Origin: Granulibacter bethesdensis
GTDB taxonomy: Bacteria > Pseudomonadota > Alphaproteobacteria > Acetobacterales > Acetobacteraceae
Length of the DNA stretch: 64,000 bases
Direction: 5' to 3'
Assembly: GCF_001889525.1 (NCBI RefSeq)
Contig: NZ_CP018192.1
Location: forward strand, 2,587,501-2,651,500
The notes beneath the pieces were generated by a model that was given only the letters and a program-made list of their open reading frames with translations, was not told the DNA's origin and ran no database searches. Shown here one piece after another: positions 29,805-38,401 of the stretch. Position 1 is the first letter of the stretch. Every line of letters starts with the position of its first letter. A program made the translations under genes and the position numbers.

Positions 29805-30479
29805 ATGGCAGATGATTTCCCTGCCATACCCGGCATCGTTCTGGCGGGTGGTCTGGCCCGCAGAATGGGGGGCGGTGACAAGGGATTGTGCCTGCTCCAT
29901 GGCCGTCCGCTGCTGGCCCATATCTGCGCCCGCATCCGGCCGCAGGTGGCCATGCTGGCCCTGAATGCCAATGGCGATCCATCCCGTCTGACGCAGGCTC
30001 TGCGCCAGGAGGCGGATTATCCGGCATGGGCGCCCACCACGATTCTGCCCGACAGGAGTCCGGATTTTTCGGGTCCTTTGGCAGGTGTGCTGGCAGGGCT
30101 GGCATGGGCCGAGTCGCATGGATTCACCCATCTGCTGAGCGTGCCGGGCGATACGCCCTTCCTGCCGCCCGATCTGGTCCACCGCCTTTGGCGCGCCCGG
30201 CAAAGTCTGACCGAGACCTCGCCAGGAGCAGTCGCAATCGCCCTTGCCCGTTCCGGCGACCGCACCCATCCCGTCATCGGCATCTGGCCTGTCATGCTGA
30301 GGGACACACTGGCGCAGGCCCTGCAAAGTGGCATGCGGCGCATCGGCCAGTTCACAGCCGCTTTTCCGGTGGCCCACGCCGAATGGGCCATCCCCGAAGC
30401 GGGTGATCCTTTCATCAATATCAACACTCCAGCCGATCTGGACCATGCCCGACTTGCAGGAGCAGCCTTCACGTCATGA
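29805..30479 (+). CDS. mobA: Molybdenum cofactor guanylyltransferase
   Basis: 224 residues. MobA joins GMP to molybdopterin-Mo to make the MGD cofactor of DMSO-reductase-family enzymes. It has the nucleotidyltransferase signature [31 protein letters not shown] and [16 protein letters not shown] (metal-binding Asp). GGAG precedes ATG 29805. The last 4 nt overlap the start of the esterase gene (ATGA). No molybdoenzyme gene is in this window. Confidence 0.95.
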   Translation: MADDFPAIPGIVLAGGLARRMGGGDKGLCLLHGRPLLAHICARIRPQVAMLALNANGDPSRLTQALRQEADYPAWAPTTILPDRSPDFSGPLAGVLAGLAWAESHGFTHLLSVPGDTPFLPPDLVHRLWRARQSLTETSPGAVAIALARSGDRTHPVIGIWPVMLRDTLAQALQSGMRRIGQFTAAFPVAHAEWAIPEAGDPFININTPADLDHARLAGAAFTS

Positions 30480-31441
30480 CCGACATCTCTCCCGATCCGC
30501 AGAGCCTGCTGCACCCGGAAGCGGCCGGATTTCTGGTCCGCATGCAGCAACTGGACAGGCCACGCTTGCACACAATGCCACCGGACCAGGCACGGGCAAT
30601 CTATGATCGCGGTCAGTTGCATCTGAACCCGGACCCGCCACCCATTGCCGAGTGCCGTGACCTGTCCTGTCCCGTAGAAGCCGGCGAGATCACATTGCGA
30701 CTTTACCGCAATGCACCGCCCTCTTCGGAAGGCGATCCCGTATTTGTTTTCTTCCATGGCGGAGGCTGGGTGCTCGGTACTCTGGACACGCATGACGTGC
30801 CCTGTCGCCAGATTGCCATTGCCGCCGGGGTCACCGTTATTTCAGTCGGGTATCGTCTGGCGCCGGAGCATAAATTCCCGACCGCGGTCAATGATGCCAT
30901 CATCGCCTGCACGTGGATTGCACACAATGCCGCCATGCTTGGCATCGACCCGGCGCGCATCGCCGTCGGCGGTGACAGTGCCGGTGGCAATCTTGCGGCT
31001 GTGCTTTGTCTGACGGCACGGGACCAGCCCATCCTGCCCCACCCGATCCGCCAACAGATCCTGCTCTATCCCAGCACGGATATGAGAGGGCGGCAGGCCA
31101 GCCACACCCTGTTCGGACAGGGATTCGGCCTGACATCCGACTCGATGCGGTATTTCCTGACGCATTATCTCAGCTCCCCTCAGGATATACGGGACTGGCG
31201 CGCCTCCCCCTTGCTGGCCCCACGACATGACGCCCTGCCGGAAGCCCTGATCATCACCAGCGGGTGCGACCCGCTGCGGGATGAGGGGGAAGATTATGCT
31301 ATCAAACTGCGCGAAGCCGGGGTGCTGGTTTCGATGCAGCGTCTGGAAGGGCAGATCCATGGCTTCCTGACCACCGGCCGCTATTTATCCGCAGCCGGGG
31401 AAACCATCGCTACGATCGCGGATTTTCTACATCGGCTTTAG
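30476..31441 (+). CDS. Alpha/beta hydrolase, hormone-sensitive-lipase family
   Basis: 321 residues. The HSL-family oxyanion motif HGGGW (in VFFHGGGWVLGTL) and nucleophile elbow GGDSAGGN (Ser about 160) are intact. The catalytic Asp is in CDPLRDEGEDYA and His in GQIHGFLTTG. These are carboxylesterases acting on short acyl esters; the natural substrate is unknown. Start ATG 30476 overlaps the mobA stop, suggesting translational coupling. The gene ends tail-to-tail, 4 nt overlapping, with the lipoprotein gene on the other strand. Confidence 0.92.
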   Translation: MTDISPDPQSLLHPEAAGFLVRMQQLDRPRLHTMPPDQARAIYDRGQLHLNPDPPPIAECRDLSCPVEAGEITLRLYRNAPPSSEGDPVFVFFHGGGWVLGTLDTHDVPCRQIAIAAGVTVISVGYRLAPEHKFPTAVNDAIIACTWIAHNAAMLGIDPARIAVGGDSAGGNLAAVLCLTARDQPILPHPIRQQILLYPSTDMRGRQASHTLFGQGFGLTSDSMRYFLTHYLSSPQDIRDWRASPLLAPRHDALPEALIITSGCDPLRDEGEDYAIKLREAGVLVSMQRLEGQIHGFLTTGRYLSAAGETIATIADFLHRL

Positions 31442-31929
31442 AAATAGCCTACCCCATTCACCACATCCTCCCCGGTCAACCAGGGGTAGTAGTCGTTGAA
31501 TCCGGAATAGGTCGGCATGCCCCCTCCCATCATCATGGGAGGAGTCATGGCGGCAGGCGGAGCAGGCTGAGCAGACGCGGCAGGCTGCTGGCTGGCCGCC
31601 TTGGCCTTCATCATGGCGGCAACATATCCGGCAGCCATGAGCACATTGCCGTGCTCCTGCATGCAGGTGAGATAATCCGGATAGGAATAAGTCCGCTTCG
31701 GTTCAGAAGCCGGCAGCCGGGCCAGTAAAGCTGGATCGCCCGCCTTTTCGCGGCAGGTTTTGCCATCACTGCGATACTCCGCCAGCGACTTATACGGTCC
31801 CGGCAGAGCCACCAGCGGATTGCGCGGCGGTGTGGAATGTGTCGAGCATCCGCTGACCGCCATCATGACGGCCAGCGCGACCAGAGAGCCAATCCGCCTT
31901 CCATTTCGTTTCATCTGCGTATCCTTCAT
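31438..31929 (-). CDS. Hypothetical lipoprotein with Cys pair and Pro/Ala/Met-rich tail
   Basis: About 163 residues. The signal peptide ends with lipobox AVSGC. The mature N-terminal half contains two Cys (YRSDGKTCREKAG and YLTCMQEHG), perhaps a disulfide. The C-terminal half is rich in Ala, Pro and Met (MMMGGG) and ends NGVGYF. ATG 31929 has AAGGAGG 9 nt upstream; ATG 31914 with AAGGA is a good alternative. No function is recognised. Confidence 0.75.
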   Translation of the reverse strand: MKDTQMKRNGRRIGSLVALAVMMAVSGCSTHSTPPRNPLVALPGPYKSLAEYRSDGKTCREKAGDPALLARLPASEPKRTYSYPDYLTCMQEHGNVLMAAGYVAAMMKAKAASQQPAASAQPAPPAAMTPPMMMGGGMPTYSGFNDYYPWLTGEDVVNGVGYF

Positions 31930-32089
31930 CCCGTCCTGCCTCCTTGAGCCGCTTTTTCCCGCGACAGGAAAGGCACGACTAGCGTAGACCCACCCCTGTC
32001 CGATTGCCACCTGCGGTCGCGGCGGCGCAAGCGGTCCCTGCCGACAGGGACCGCCCCCCGATGATCCCGCCCTGAAACGGAGACGTCTT

Positions 32090-32506
32090 TTGTCCGATAT
32101 CGGTAACCCGTTCGACCACAAGCAGACCCCACAGATCATGGAAGATGCCGGTCGTGCCATGCCGGGGCTGATGGCCCATGCCCTGCGCGTCATCATCTGG
32201 GGCACTTTTCACTTCTTCCTGTCGCTGATCGAGCAGATCGCAGCCCTGTTCGCGCCATTGCTGCTGGTTGTCGGCGGTATCTGGCTGGCGGTCAGGCATG
32301 CTGCAGGGATGGTCAACGTGCATGAAGAACATGTCCAGGAAGCCATCAGCCAGGCCACATCCGTTCTCGGCCATGATGTCCTCCTCGCTGGTCATACGCT
32401 GTCACCGTTGGGACTGATTATTGACGGGCTGATTCTGGTTGCAATCGCTGCCGCCTGTCACACTTTGGGGCTGGTACTGGTCAACGAAATGTATGCAGAC
32501 AAATGA
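32090..32506 (+). CDS. Hypothetical two-TM inner membrane protein
   Basis: 138 residues from a TTG codon at 32090 preceded by CGGAGA. Two hydrophobic stretches (about residues 33-68, partly amphipathic, and about 105-132) suggest two or three membrane passes separated by a His-rich loop (HEEHVQEAIS). No family is recognised. Its stop overlaps the start of a 48-aa lipoprotein gene (ATGA), so the two are probably one transcript. Confidence 0.65.
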   Translation: MSDIGNPFDHKQTPQIMEDAGRAMPGLMAHALRVIIWGTFHFFLSLIEQIAALFAPLLLVVGGIWLAVRHAAGMVNVHEEHVQEAISQATSVLGHDVLLAGHTLSPLGLIIDGLILVAIAAACHTLGLVLVNEMYADK

Positions 32507-32649
32507 AGCAGCTTTCCCGCCTTTTCATCCTTGGCATGCTGACAATGACTTTGTTCGGGCTGACTGCCTGCCATACCGGGCGCCTGCAAAGTCAGGATGG
32601 TCGGATTCGGGGCGGCTATGTCAGCGGCGGTATCGGACCGGGATTCTGA
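32503..32649 (+). CDS. 48-aa lipoprotein, translationally coupled to the upstream membrane protein
   Basis: Starts MKQLSRLFILGML and has a lipobox LTAC with Cys about residue 23. The mature peptide is only about 26 residues (TGRLQSQDGRIRGGYVSGGIG). ATG 32503 overlaps the upstream stop by 4 nt. Such tiny lipoproteins are easily missed. Function unknown. An AT-rich stretch with a TATAAT-like box (32680-32685) follows and may start the glycine-riboswitch transcript. Confidence 0.6.
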   Translation: MKQLSRLFILGMLTMTLFGLTACHTGRLQSQDGRIRGGYVSGGIGPGF

Positions 32650-32750
32650 CACCATTTTATTGATAAAAATTATAAATCATATAATAAGATTTTTTTAAAT
32701 TTCCATTGACGGTGCCGTGCAGCCTTCACACAGTAAGGTTGTCTGATGAC

Positions 32751-32960
32751 AGCGTGCGGGAGAGTGCTTTCCCTCCTCACGGAGAATGGCCGCCGAAGGA
32801 GCAACCCCCCGGGAACCTCTCAGGCCCATGAACCGCACGCTCAGGACACTCTGGAGAGAGGCCCGGCAGGGTCCGCCGAAGGGGAAGTCCGGCTTTTTGC
32901 GGAAACGCCAGCCGGGTGATGCTCTCAGGCACCAAGACAGACGGGGGCGACGGACACGCG
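32751..32960 (+). promoter_or_regulatory. Tandem glycine riboswitch
   Basis: Two glycine aptamers lie back to back. Aptamer 1 spans 32751-32841, closed by a perfect 9-bp P1 (AGCGTGCGG/CCGCACGCT), with conserved GCGGGAGAG, GCCGAAGGAGCAA and CTCTCAGG. Aptamer 2 follows (about 32842-32960) with GGAGAGAGG, GCCGAAGGGGAAG and CTCTCAGGCACCAAGACAGA. This is the classic cooperative architecture. It lies 50 nt upstream of malate synthase G rather than of the glycine cleavage genes. Glycine and glyoxylate are directly linked metabolically, so control of glyoxylate use is plausible. Confidence 0.93.
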
Positions 32961-33010
32961 GAGACACGTGACCGGTCGCGTTCCCACCCCTGTCGAGGAA
33001 CCGGATCACG

Positions 33011-35227
33011 ATGAACGCGATCACCCTTTCCACCCGATCCCTTCTGCCCTCCGGCCTTCAGATTGCGCCGGTTCTGCGTCGATTTGTGGAAGAGGAAGCC
33101 ATGCCCGGCACTGGCATCACAGCCGAGGCATTCTGGGCCGCACTCGCCGTCGCCCTGCGCACCTTGGGGCCCGCAAACGCTGCCCTGCTCAATCAGCGGA
33201 ATACGTTTCAGGCCGAGATCAACCAGTGGCACCGCGCCCATACCCTGCCGCAATCCGGTGTCGGTGCTGCCCTGGCGACACAATCCGACGCCTACCGCGC
33301 TTTTCTGCATGAAATCGGCTATCTGCTGCCGCCACCCACCGCGTTTCAGGTCGATACCGCACAGGTGGATGATGAGATCGCCCATATCTCCGGGCCTCAG
33401 CTCGTCGTTCCGGTCAACAATGCACGGTATGCTTTGAATGCCGCCAATGCGCGCTGGGGCAGCCTGTATGATGCGCTGTACGGCACAGATGCCGTTGGAC
33501 GTCAGCAAACCGCGACGCGCGGCTATGATGAAGCACGCGGAGCCGAGGTCATAAGGCATGGCCGCGCCGTGCTGGATATCGCAGCCCCTCTGGCCGAAGG
33601 CAGCCATGCCGATGCCATGCTCTATGCGGTGTATAATGGCAAGTTACGGATCGCGCTGGCCAACGGACATGTGACCGGACTGCGCGATGCGTCCGGATTC
33701 TGCGGATATACTGGCGCGCCTGATGCACCGAGCCGTATTCTGCTGGTCCGGCACGGACTGCATCTGGAAATCCTGTTCGATCGCGACCATCGCGTCGGTC
33801 GCAATGATAAAGCCGGTATTGCCGATCTGATTCTTGAATCCGCCCTGTCCACCATCATGGATGCGGAAGACTCCGTCGCCGCGGTGGATGCGGAGGACAA
33901 GGTCGAAGTCTATCGCAACTGGCTGGGTCTGATGCGCGGCGACCTGACCATCCGGTTCGAGAAAAACGGTGCCTCGGTCGAACGTAGCCTGCATCAGGAT
34001 CGGGTTTACACCACGCCTGATGGCAGCGGCAGCCTGACGCTGCCCGGTCGATCCCTGCTGCTGATCCGCAATGTCGGTCATCACATGATGACCGATGCGG
34101 TTATGCTGGACGGGGCAGAGGTGCCGGAGACCATTCTGGACGCATTCATCACCAGCCTGATCGGACTGCATGATCTGCGCGGCCGGCCCGGCAGGCGCAT
34201 CACCAACAGCCGAACCGGCAGCCTGTATATCGTGAAGCCGAAAATGCATGGGCCGGATGAGGTAGCCTGGGCAGGGCGTCTGTTCAGCGCGGTAGAAGAT
34301 GCGCTGAATCTGCCCCGCAACACCATCAAAATGGGCATCATGGATGAGGAGCGCCGGACCAGCCTCAATCTGGCGCATTGCATCGAGGCAGTCCGCAGCC
34401 GGGTGTTCTTTATTAATACGGGCTTCCTGGACCGCACCGGAGATGAAATCCACACCAGCATGGAAGCCGGTCCCATGCTGCGCAAGAACGATATGAAGCA
34501 GACGGCCTGGTTCGTGGCCTATGAGAATGGCAACGTGGATACCGGGCTGGCCTGTGGCCTGCCCGGCCATGCCCAGATCGGCAAAGGTATGTGGGCGGCA
34601 CCCGACAACATGGCGGCGATGCTGGCCGAGAAAATCGACCATCAGCGCGCCGGGGCCAGTACCGCCTGGGTCCCTTCCCCCACGGCAGCCACGCTGCATG
34701 CGCTGCATTATCATCAGATCGACGTGGCCCAACGGCAAGCGACCATTGCCAGAGAAGGCGCCCGCACCTCCCTGCACGCTCTGCTGACCCTGCCATTGCT
34801 GGAGGAGGCGGGGAAACTCACGGCTCAGGAAATCAGGGATGAGCTGGACAATAATGTTCAGGGTATTCTGGGCTATGTCGTCCGCTGGGTAGATCAGGGG
34901 ATTGGCTGCTCCAAAGTGCCAAACATCTACAATGTCGGCTTGATGGAGGACCGCGCCACGCTGCGCATTTCCGCACAGCACATCGCCAATTGGCTGCGTC
35001 ATCGTGTCGTGAGCCGGGAACAGGTCGAAGAAACACTGCGCCGCATGGCCGTAGTGGTGGATGGGCAGAATGCGGGCGATCCCGCCTATCGACCCATCGC
35101 ACCCGCCTTCGATGGACCCGCCTTTCTGGCGGCATGCGATCTGATCTTCAAGGGCACCGAGCAGCCAAATGGCTATACCGAGTTCGTGCTGCATCTTCGG
35201 CGTCGAGAGGCCAAAGCCCGGGCCTGA
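33011..35227 (+). CDS. glcB: Malate synthase G
   Basis: 738 residues, the usual length of isoform G. It condenses glyoxylate with acetyl-CoA to malate. Recognised blocks are [25 protein letters not shown], the glyoxylate/Mg-binding [41 protein letters not shown] region (core [11 protein letters not shown]) and [28 protein letters not shown] precedes ATG 33011. The tandem glycine riboswitch upstream should sense glycine. No glc-operon oxidase or isocitrate lyase is adjacent. Confidence 0.97.
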   Translation: MNAITLSTRSLLPSGLQIAPVLRRFVEEEAMPGTGITAEAFWAALAVALRTLGPANAALLNQRNTFQAEINQWHRAHTLPQSGVGAALATQSDAYRAFLHEIGYLLPPPTAFQVDTAQVDDEIAHISGPQLVVPVNNARYALNAANARWGSLYDALYGTDAVGRQQTATRGYDEARGAEVIRHGRAVLDIAAPLAEGSHADAMLYAVYNGKLRIALANGHVTGLRDASGFCGYTGAPDAPSRILLVRHGLHLEILFDRDHRVGRNDKAGIADLILESALSTIMDAEDSVAAVDAEDKVEVYRNWLGLMRGDLTIRFEKNGASVERSLHQDRVYTTPDGSGSLTLPGRSLLLIRNVGHHMMTDAVMLDGAEVPETILDAFITSLIGLHDLRGRPGRRITNSRTGSLYIVKPKMHGPDEVAWAGRLFSAVEDALNLPRNTIKMGIMDEERRTSLNLAHCIEAVRSRVFFINTGFLDRTGDEIHTSMEAGPMLRKNDMKQTAWFVAYENGNVDTGLACGLPGHAQIGKGMWAAPDNMAAMLAEKIDHQRAGASTAWVPSPTAATLHALHYHQIDVAQRQATIAREGARTSLHALLTLPLLEEAGKLTAQEIRDELDNNVQGILGYVVRWVDQGIGCSKVPNIYNVGLMEDRATLRISAQHIANWLRHRVVSREQVEETLRRMAVVVDGQNAGDPAYRPIAPAFDGPAFLAACDLIFKGTEQPNGYTEFVLHLRRREAKARA

Positions 35228-35239
35228 ACAGCGCTCCGA

Positions 35240-35836
35240 TCATTCCGGTTCATGATGAGCCGGGATGATCCCGCGTAACTGCCAGCGTCCACCCCCCGCA
35301 TTCATCTCAACGCGGGAGAGGGGTGCAATGTCGATCCTCCAGAATGCATCAACGGGCGCACCCAGCGCATGGATGACAGCAGCCCGCATCACGGCGGGAT
35401 GCGTCACCGCCATGACATACCCACCTGAATGCTCAGCCACGCCATTCAGCCAGTCGGATACACGGCGAAGCAGGGCAGAGACCGACTCCCCACCATGCGG
35501 CGCCGCATCAGGGTCTTTGATCCATGACTGCACCGCCTCCTTCATGGTCTGTGCGCAATCGGCCAGAGTTCTGCCGCGCCACGTGCCGTACTCCAGATCC
35601 GCCAGCGCTGCTGTTATCTCCATCTGCTCAGCCCGTTCAGGCAGGCGCAAAACCTCTGCCGTCTGCTGCACCCTTAATTCGGGGGAGAGAAACAGCTGCC
35701 CCATTCTGGCAGGCAGGGAGGGATTCCATATGGCCAGACGCTGCCTCTCCCGCTCTTCGATCGGCTCGTCGCCTGGAAAGCGTGCCTGACGCGTGGCGTC
35801 GGTCGCAGCATGACACAGCAGGATCAGACGAAGCAT
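35240..35836 (-). CDS. Histidine phosphatase superfamily protein with CHAAT in place of RHG
   Basis: 198 residues. The fold signature is clear (LRVQQTAEVLRLP, LADLEYGTWRGRTL, GGESVSALLRRVSDWL, VTHPAVMRAA). The phosphate-binding start is LILLCHAATDA, so the usual R-H-G is C-H-A: the catalytic His is kept and the first Arg is lost. ATG 35836 follows GGAGAAGG. It diverges from a cobalamin riboswitch and the cbtBA cobalt genes, and the family includes CobC/CobZ alpha-ribazole phosphatases. A cobalamin link is inferred from context. Confidence 0.75.
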   Translation of the reverse strand: MLRLILLCHAATDATRQARFPGDEPIEERERQRLAIWNPSLPARMGQLFLSPELRVQQTAEVLRLPERAEQMEITAALADLEYGTWRGRTLADCAQTMKEAVQSWIKDPDAAPHGGESVSALLRRVSDWLNGVAEHSGGYVMAVTHPAVMRAAVIHALGAPVDAFWRIDIAPLSRVEMNAGGGRWQLRGIIPAHHEPE

Positions 35837-35892
35837 CCCAGCCTTCTCCCCTTCGCAAAATACGCTTTGCATTGACAGGAAAGGTCGGGATT

Positions 35893-36000
35893 TTCTACGG
35901 TTCGTCCACTGCAAACATATGGAAGCCGGTGTAAATCCGGTGCGGTCGCGCCACTGTAATCAGCCTGAGAGGGCTGAAAGTCAGACCCTGTTTTTGCAGA
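35893..36000 (+). promoter_or_regulatory. Cobalamin (B12) riboswitch
   Basis: The core GGAAGCCGGTGtaAATCCGG (35921-35940), GCGGTCGCGCCACTGTAA (B12 box GCCACTG) and AAAGTCAGACCC are all present in order. It lies directly upstream of cbtB. A GC-rich hairpin (36028-36044) ends 2 nt before the cbtB ribosome site AGGAG, and could be the expression platform that hides it when cobalamin is bound. Confidence 0.95.
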
Positions 36001-36027
36001 CTCTATCCATTTCACCTGCCGTTTCAT

Positions 36028-36044
36028 CGGGGCGCGCTTCCCCG
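36028..36044 (+). promoter_or_regulatory. Candidate ribosome-site-adjacent hairpin of the cobalamin riboswitch
   Basis: CGGGG/CCCCG stem with a 7-nt loop, sitting just upstream of AGGAG (36047-36051) and ATG 36062. Position fits an expression platform acting on translation start; this is inferred from layout. Confidence 0.45.
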
Positions 36045-36061
36045 TCAGGAGTTTCCACCCA

Positions 36062-36283
36062 ATGTCTGCCATTTATTCGACCCTTCCCCGTCCGACCGCC
36101 ACCCCACTGCCTCGTCCGGTTCCGCTGCGGGATATTCTGCCCTGGACGCTGTTCGGGATGGTCATGTTGCTGGCACTGTATTTCGTTGGCATTGAGGAAG
36201 GGGCCACCTCCCTGATTTCCGGCATGTATGTCCATGAATTCGTGCATGACGGCCGGCATCTGCTCGGCTTTCCCTGCCACTGA
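36062..36283 (+). CDS. cbtB: CbtB cobalt transporter small subunit
   Basis: 73 residues with one membrane segment (DILPWTLFGMVMLLALYFVGIEEGA) and a C-terminal His-rich metal site HEFVHDGRHLLGFPCH, the CbtB hallmark. CbtB works with CbtA in cobalt uptake for cobalamin synthesis. AGGAG precedes ATG 36062. It is the first gene under the cobalamin riboswitch, and cbtA follows 21 nt later. Confidence 0.95.
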   Translation: MSAIYSTLPRPTATPLPRPVPLRDILPWTLFGMVMLLALYFVGIEEGATSLISGMYVHEFVHDGRHLLGFPCH

Positions 36284-36304
36284 CGCCATTATTCTGACCG
36301 TATC

Positions 36305-37066
36305 ATGATCCGGACATTGTTGATCCGGGGCATGCTTGCCGGGTTTCTGGCAGGCATTGCCGCGTTCGGGTTCGCACATCTGTATGGGGAACCGCAGGTG
36401 GACCGCGCCATCGCTTTTGAAGCTGCCGCCGAACACGCAGCCCATCACACTCATCATGCCTCCGGCGGGACAGCGGAGGAAGCAGAGGCCGAACCTGAAC
36501 TGGTATCCCGTACCACGCAGGCCGGGCTGGGGCTGCTGACCGGTGTAACCGTGTACGGGGCTGCTTTCGGTGGTCTGTTCAGCCTCGTATTTGCCGCCAT
36601 GCTGGGCCGCCTGCCACTTGGTCCCCGTGGCCTGTCCGCCTTGCTGGCAGGATGCGGATTTATCGCCATCTGCCTCGTACCGGGGCTGGTCTATCCACCC
36701 AATCCCCCTGCCGTGGGACAGGCTGATACCATCACCGAACGCACCACCCTGTATTTCGAAATGCTGCTGATCTCCCTGTCAGCCATGACGCTGGCCTTCG
36801 TGATCCGGCAGCTTTTTGCAACACGCTGGGGAGGATGGAACAGCACGCTGGCCGGGGCCGGTTTCGCTCTGTCAGCCCTGCTTCTCATCGGGCGTGTCAT
36901 GCCGGTTATCAATGAAGTGCCGGTGACATTTCCTGCTGATCTGCTCTGGCATTTCCGGATCGCTGCCTTCGGCACACAGGCCGTGCTATGGGCGGTGATC
37001 GGTATCGGCTTCGGCTGGGTTGCAGAGCAGCAGATACAACTGTCAGCCCGCCCCACAAACCGCTAA
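36305..37066 (+). CDS. cbtA: CbtA cobalt transporter subunit
   Basis: 253 residues with about five membrane segments. It starts IRTLLIRGMLAGFLAGIAAFGFAHLYGEP, typical of CbtA, followed by a periplasmic His cluster HAAHHTHH (about residues 44-51) that likely binds Co2+. The segment PGLVYPPNPPAVG is also conserved. It belongs to the cbtBA unit controlled by the B12 riboswitch, for repression of cobalt import when cobalamin is plentiful. It converges on iucD with a 9-nt gap. Confidence 0.95.
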   Translation: MIRTLLIRGMLAGFLAGIAAFGFAHLYGEPQVDRAIAFEAAAEHAAHHTHHASGGTAEEAEAEPELVSRTTQAGLGLLTGVTVYGAAFGGLFSLVFAAMLGRLPLGPRGLSALLAGCGFIAICLVPGLVYPPNPPAVGQADTITERTTLYFEMLLISLSAMTLAFVIRQLFATRWGGWNSTLAGAGFALSALLLIGRVMPVINEVPVTFPADLLWHFRIAAFGTQAVLWAVIGIGFGWVAEQQIQLSARPTNR

Positions 37067-37075
37067 CCCAGCCCT

Positions 37076-38401
37076 TTATTCAGCCGCGAGACGGGAGGTC
37101 TCATCCTCCCTCTCCACCCCCCAATCCACCAATGGCTCCGGATCCTCCAGATCGAAATGCGGCCGGCCGAGCAGGCTGTTGATGATTGTCCCCGCCCGCC
37201 ATGCCATCAGACTGAGCTGAGGTTCGGCAATCCCATGGCTGTGGCGCCCTGCATTCTGGACAAAGATGCGGGCAGAAGCGGGACCATCCCAGACAGCCGA
37301 AAAATCGGGCCGCAATGTGTACCGCCCTTCTTCATCCAGTTTGAGACGCTTCTGGAGCAATCCGAAACAGGCTGGCACGGCTGCCTTGTATCCGGTTGCA
37401 CAGATGACCGTATCCCCGGTGACCTTATCCATCTGACCATCGAGGTGATGACGCAGATGCAGGGTGATCCCTTCTCCCTGACGCCTTGCAGCCTCCGCCT
37501 CCCGATACGGCATCAGCCGCACGAAATCGCGTCGGCCATCAAGGTGGCGGATCTGGTATAGCGCGCGATAGATCTCGTTCAGTGTGGTCGGGGAAGCCCC
37601 GTCACTTGCCAGTTTCTGCGCGGCCACATGACGGGCACGCAGATCAGGCGACAGTCCATGGAAGCGCGCGACATAGGACGGCGTAAAATATTCGTTGCTG
37701 AAAGCGACTTCATCCAACGATGAGAAATTCATCCGGCGCGTAATCCAGGTAACCTCCCCCACACGGTCTGGCCCCCGACGCAGCAAATCAAGCACGATTT
37801 CCGCACCGCTCTGCCCCCCACCGACCACAATGACATGGCGACCCGTGTAATCACGGTCTTTCTCGGCAAAACGGGATGTATGCAGGCACATATCTTCCAG
37901 ACCAGCCGCCCAGCGCGGCAGATAGGGATGATGCCCGGTTCCGATCAACACATTGCGCGATCTGACTTCTCCATGGCGGTGCGTCAGCACAAAGTGACGG
38001 CCATCGAAATCAACCGACTCAACGGGGGTTCCGAAGTGCAGCGATGGAAGCTGTGCTGCAACCCAGCCGAGATAATCATCGAATTCCCGGCGATAGATTC
38101 CTTCAAATCCCGCTGTGATGAATTCGTAAAACCGGCGCCGCGCCACCAGATAGGAGGTAAAGCTGAACGGGCTGGTCGGCTGTACGGCACTGACCAGATC
38201 CTTCAACCATGATGTCTGCAAGGTGACATCAGGCAGCATCATGCCGGGATGCCAGGCAAAGCGCGGGTTGCGATCAAAAAACTGCGCCTGCACCTCCGGC
38301 ACGCCATCCAGCAGGGCCGCAACACTCAGATTGAACGGTCCGATCCCGATCGCCGCAAGATCCTGCAACGGAGAGTCAGAAAACTGAAAGCGATCCGTCA
38401 T
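37076..38401 (-). CDS. iucD: L-lysine N6-monooxygenase (aerobactin biosynthesis)
   Basis: 441 residues, matching IucD (about 445). It hydroxylates the epsilon-amine of lysine, using FAD and NADPH, as the first step to aerobactin. The FAD loop is AAIGIGPFNLSVAALL (residues 17-32), the NADPH loop VIVVGGGQSGAEIVLDLL (about 190-207), and the C-terminal NAGRHSHGIAEPQLSL is typical. ATG 38401 overlaps the iucC stop by one base (TGATG). It is the last gene of the overlapping iucABCD unit. Confidence 0.92.
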   Translation of the reverse strand: MTDRFQFSDSPLQDLAAIGIGPFNLSVAALLDGVPEVQAQFFDRNPRFAWHPGMMLPDVTLQTSWLKDLVSAVQPTSPFSFTSYLVARRRFYEFITAGFEGIYRREFDDYLGWVAAQLPSLHFGTPVESVDFDGRHFVLTHRHGEVRSRNVLIGTGHHPYLPRWAAGLEDMCLHTSRFAEKDRDYTGRHVIVVGGGQSGAEIVLDLLRRGPDRVGEVTWITRRMNFSSLDEVAFSNEYFTPSYVARFHGLSPDLRARHVAAQKLASDGASPTTLNEIYRALYQIRHLDGRRDFVRLMPYREAEAARRQGEGITLHLRHHLDGQMDKVTGDTVICATGYKAAVPACFGLLQKRLKLDEEGRYTLRPDFSAVWDGPASARIFVQNAGRHSHGIAEPQLSLMAWRAGTIINSLLGRPHFDLEDPEPLVDWGVEREDETSRLAAE

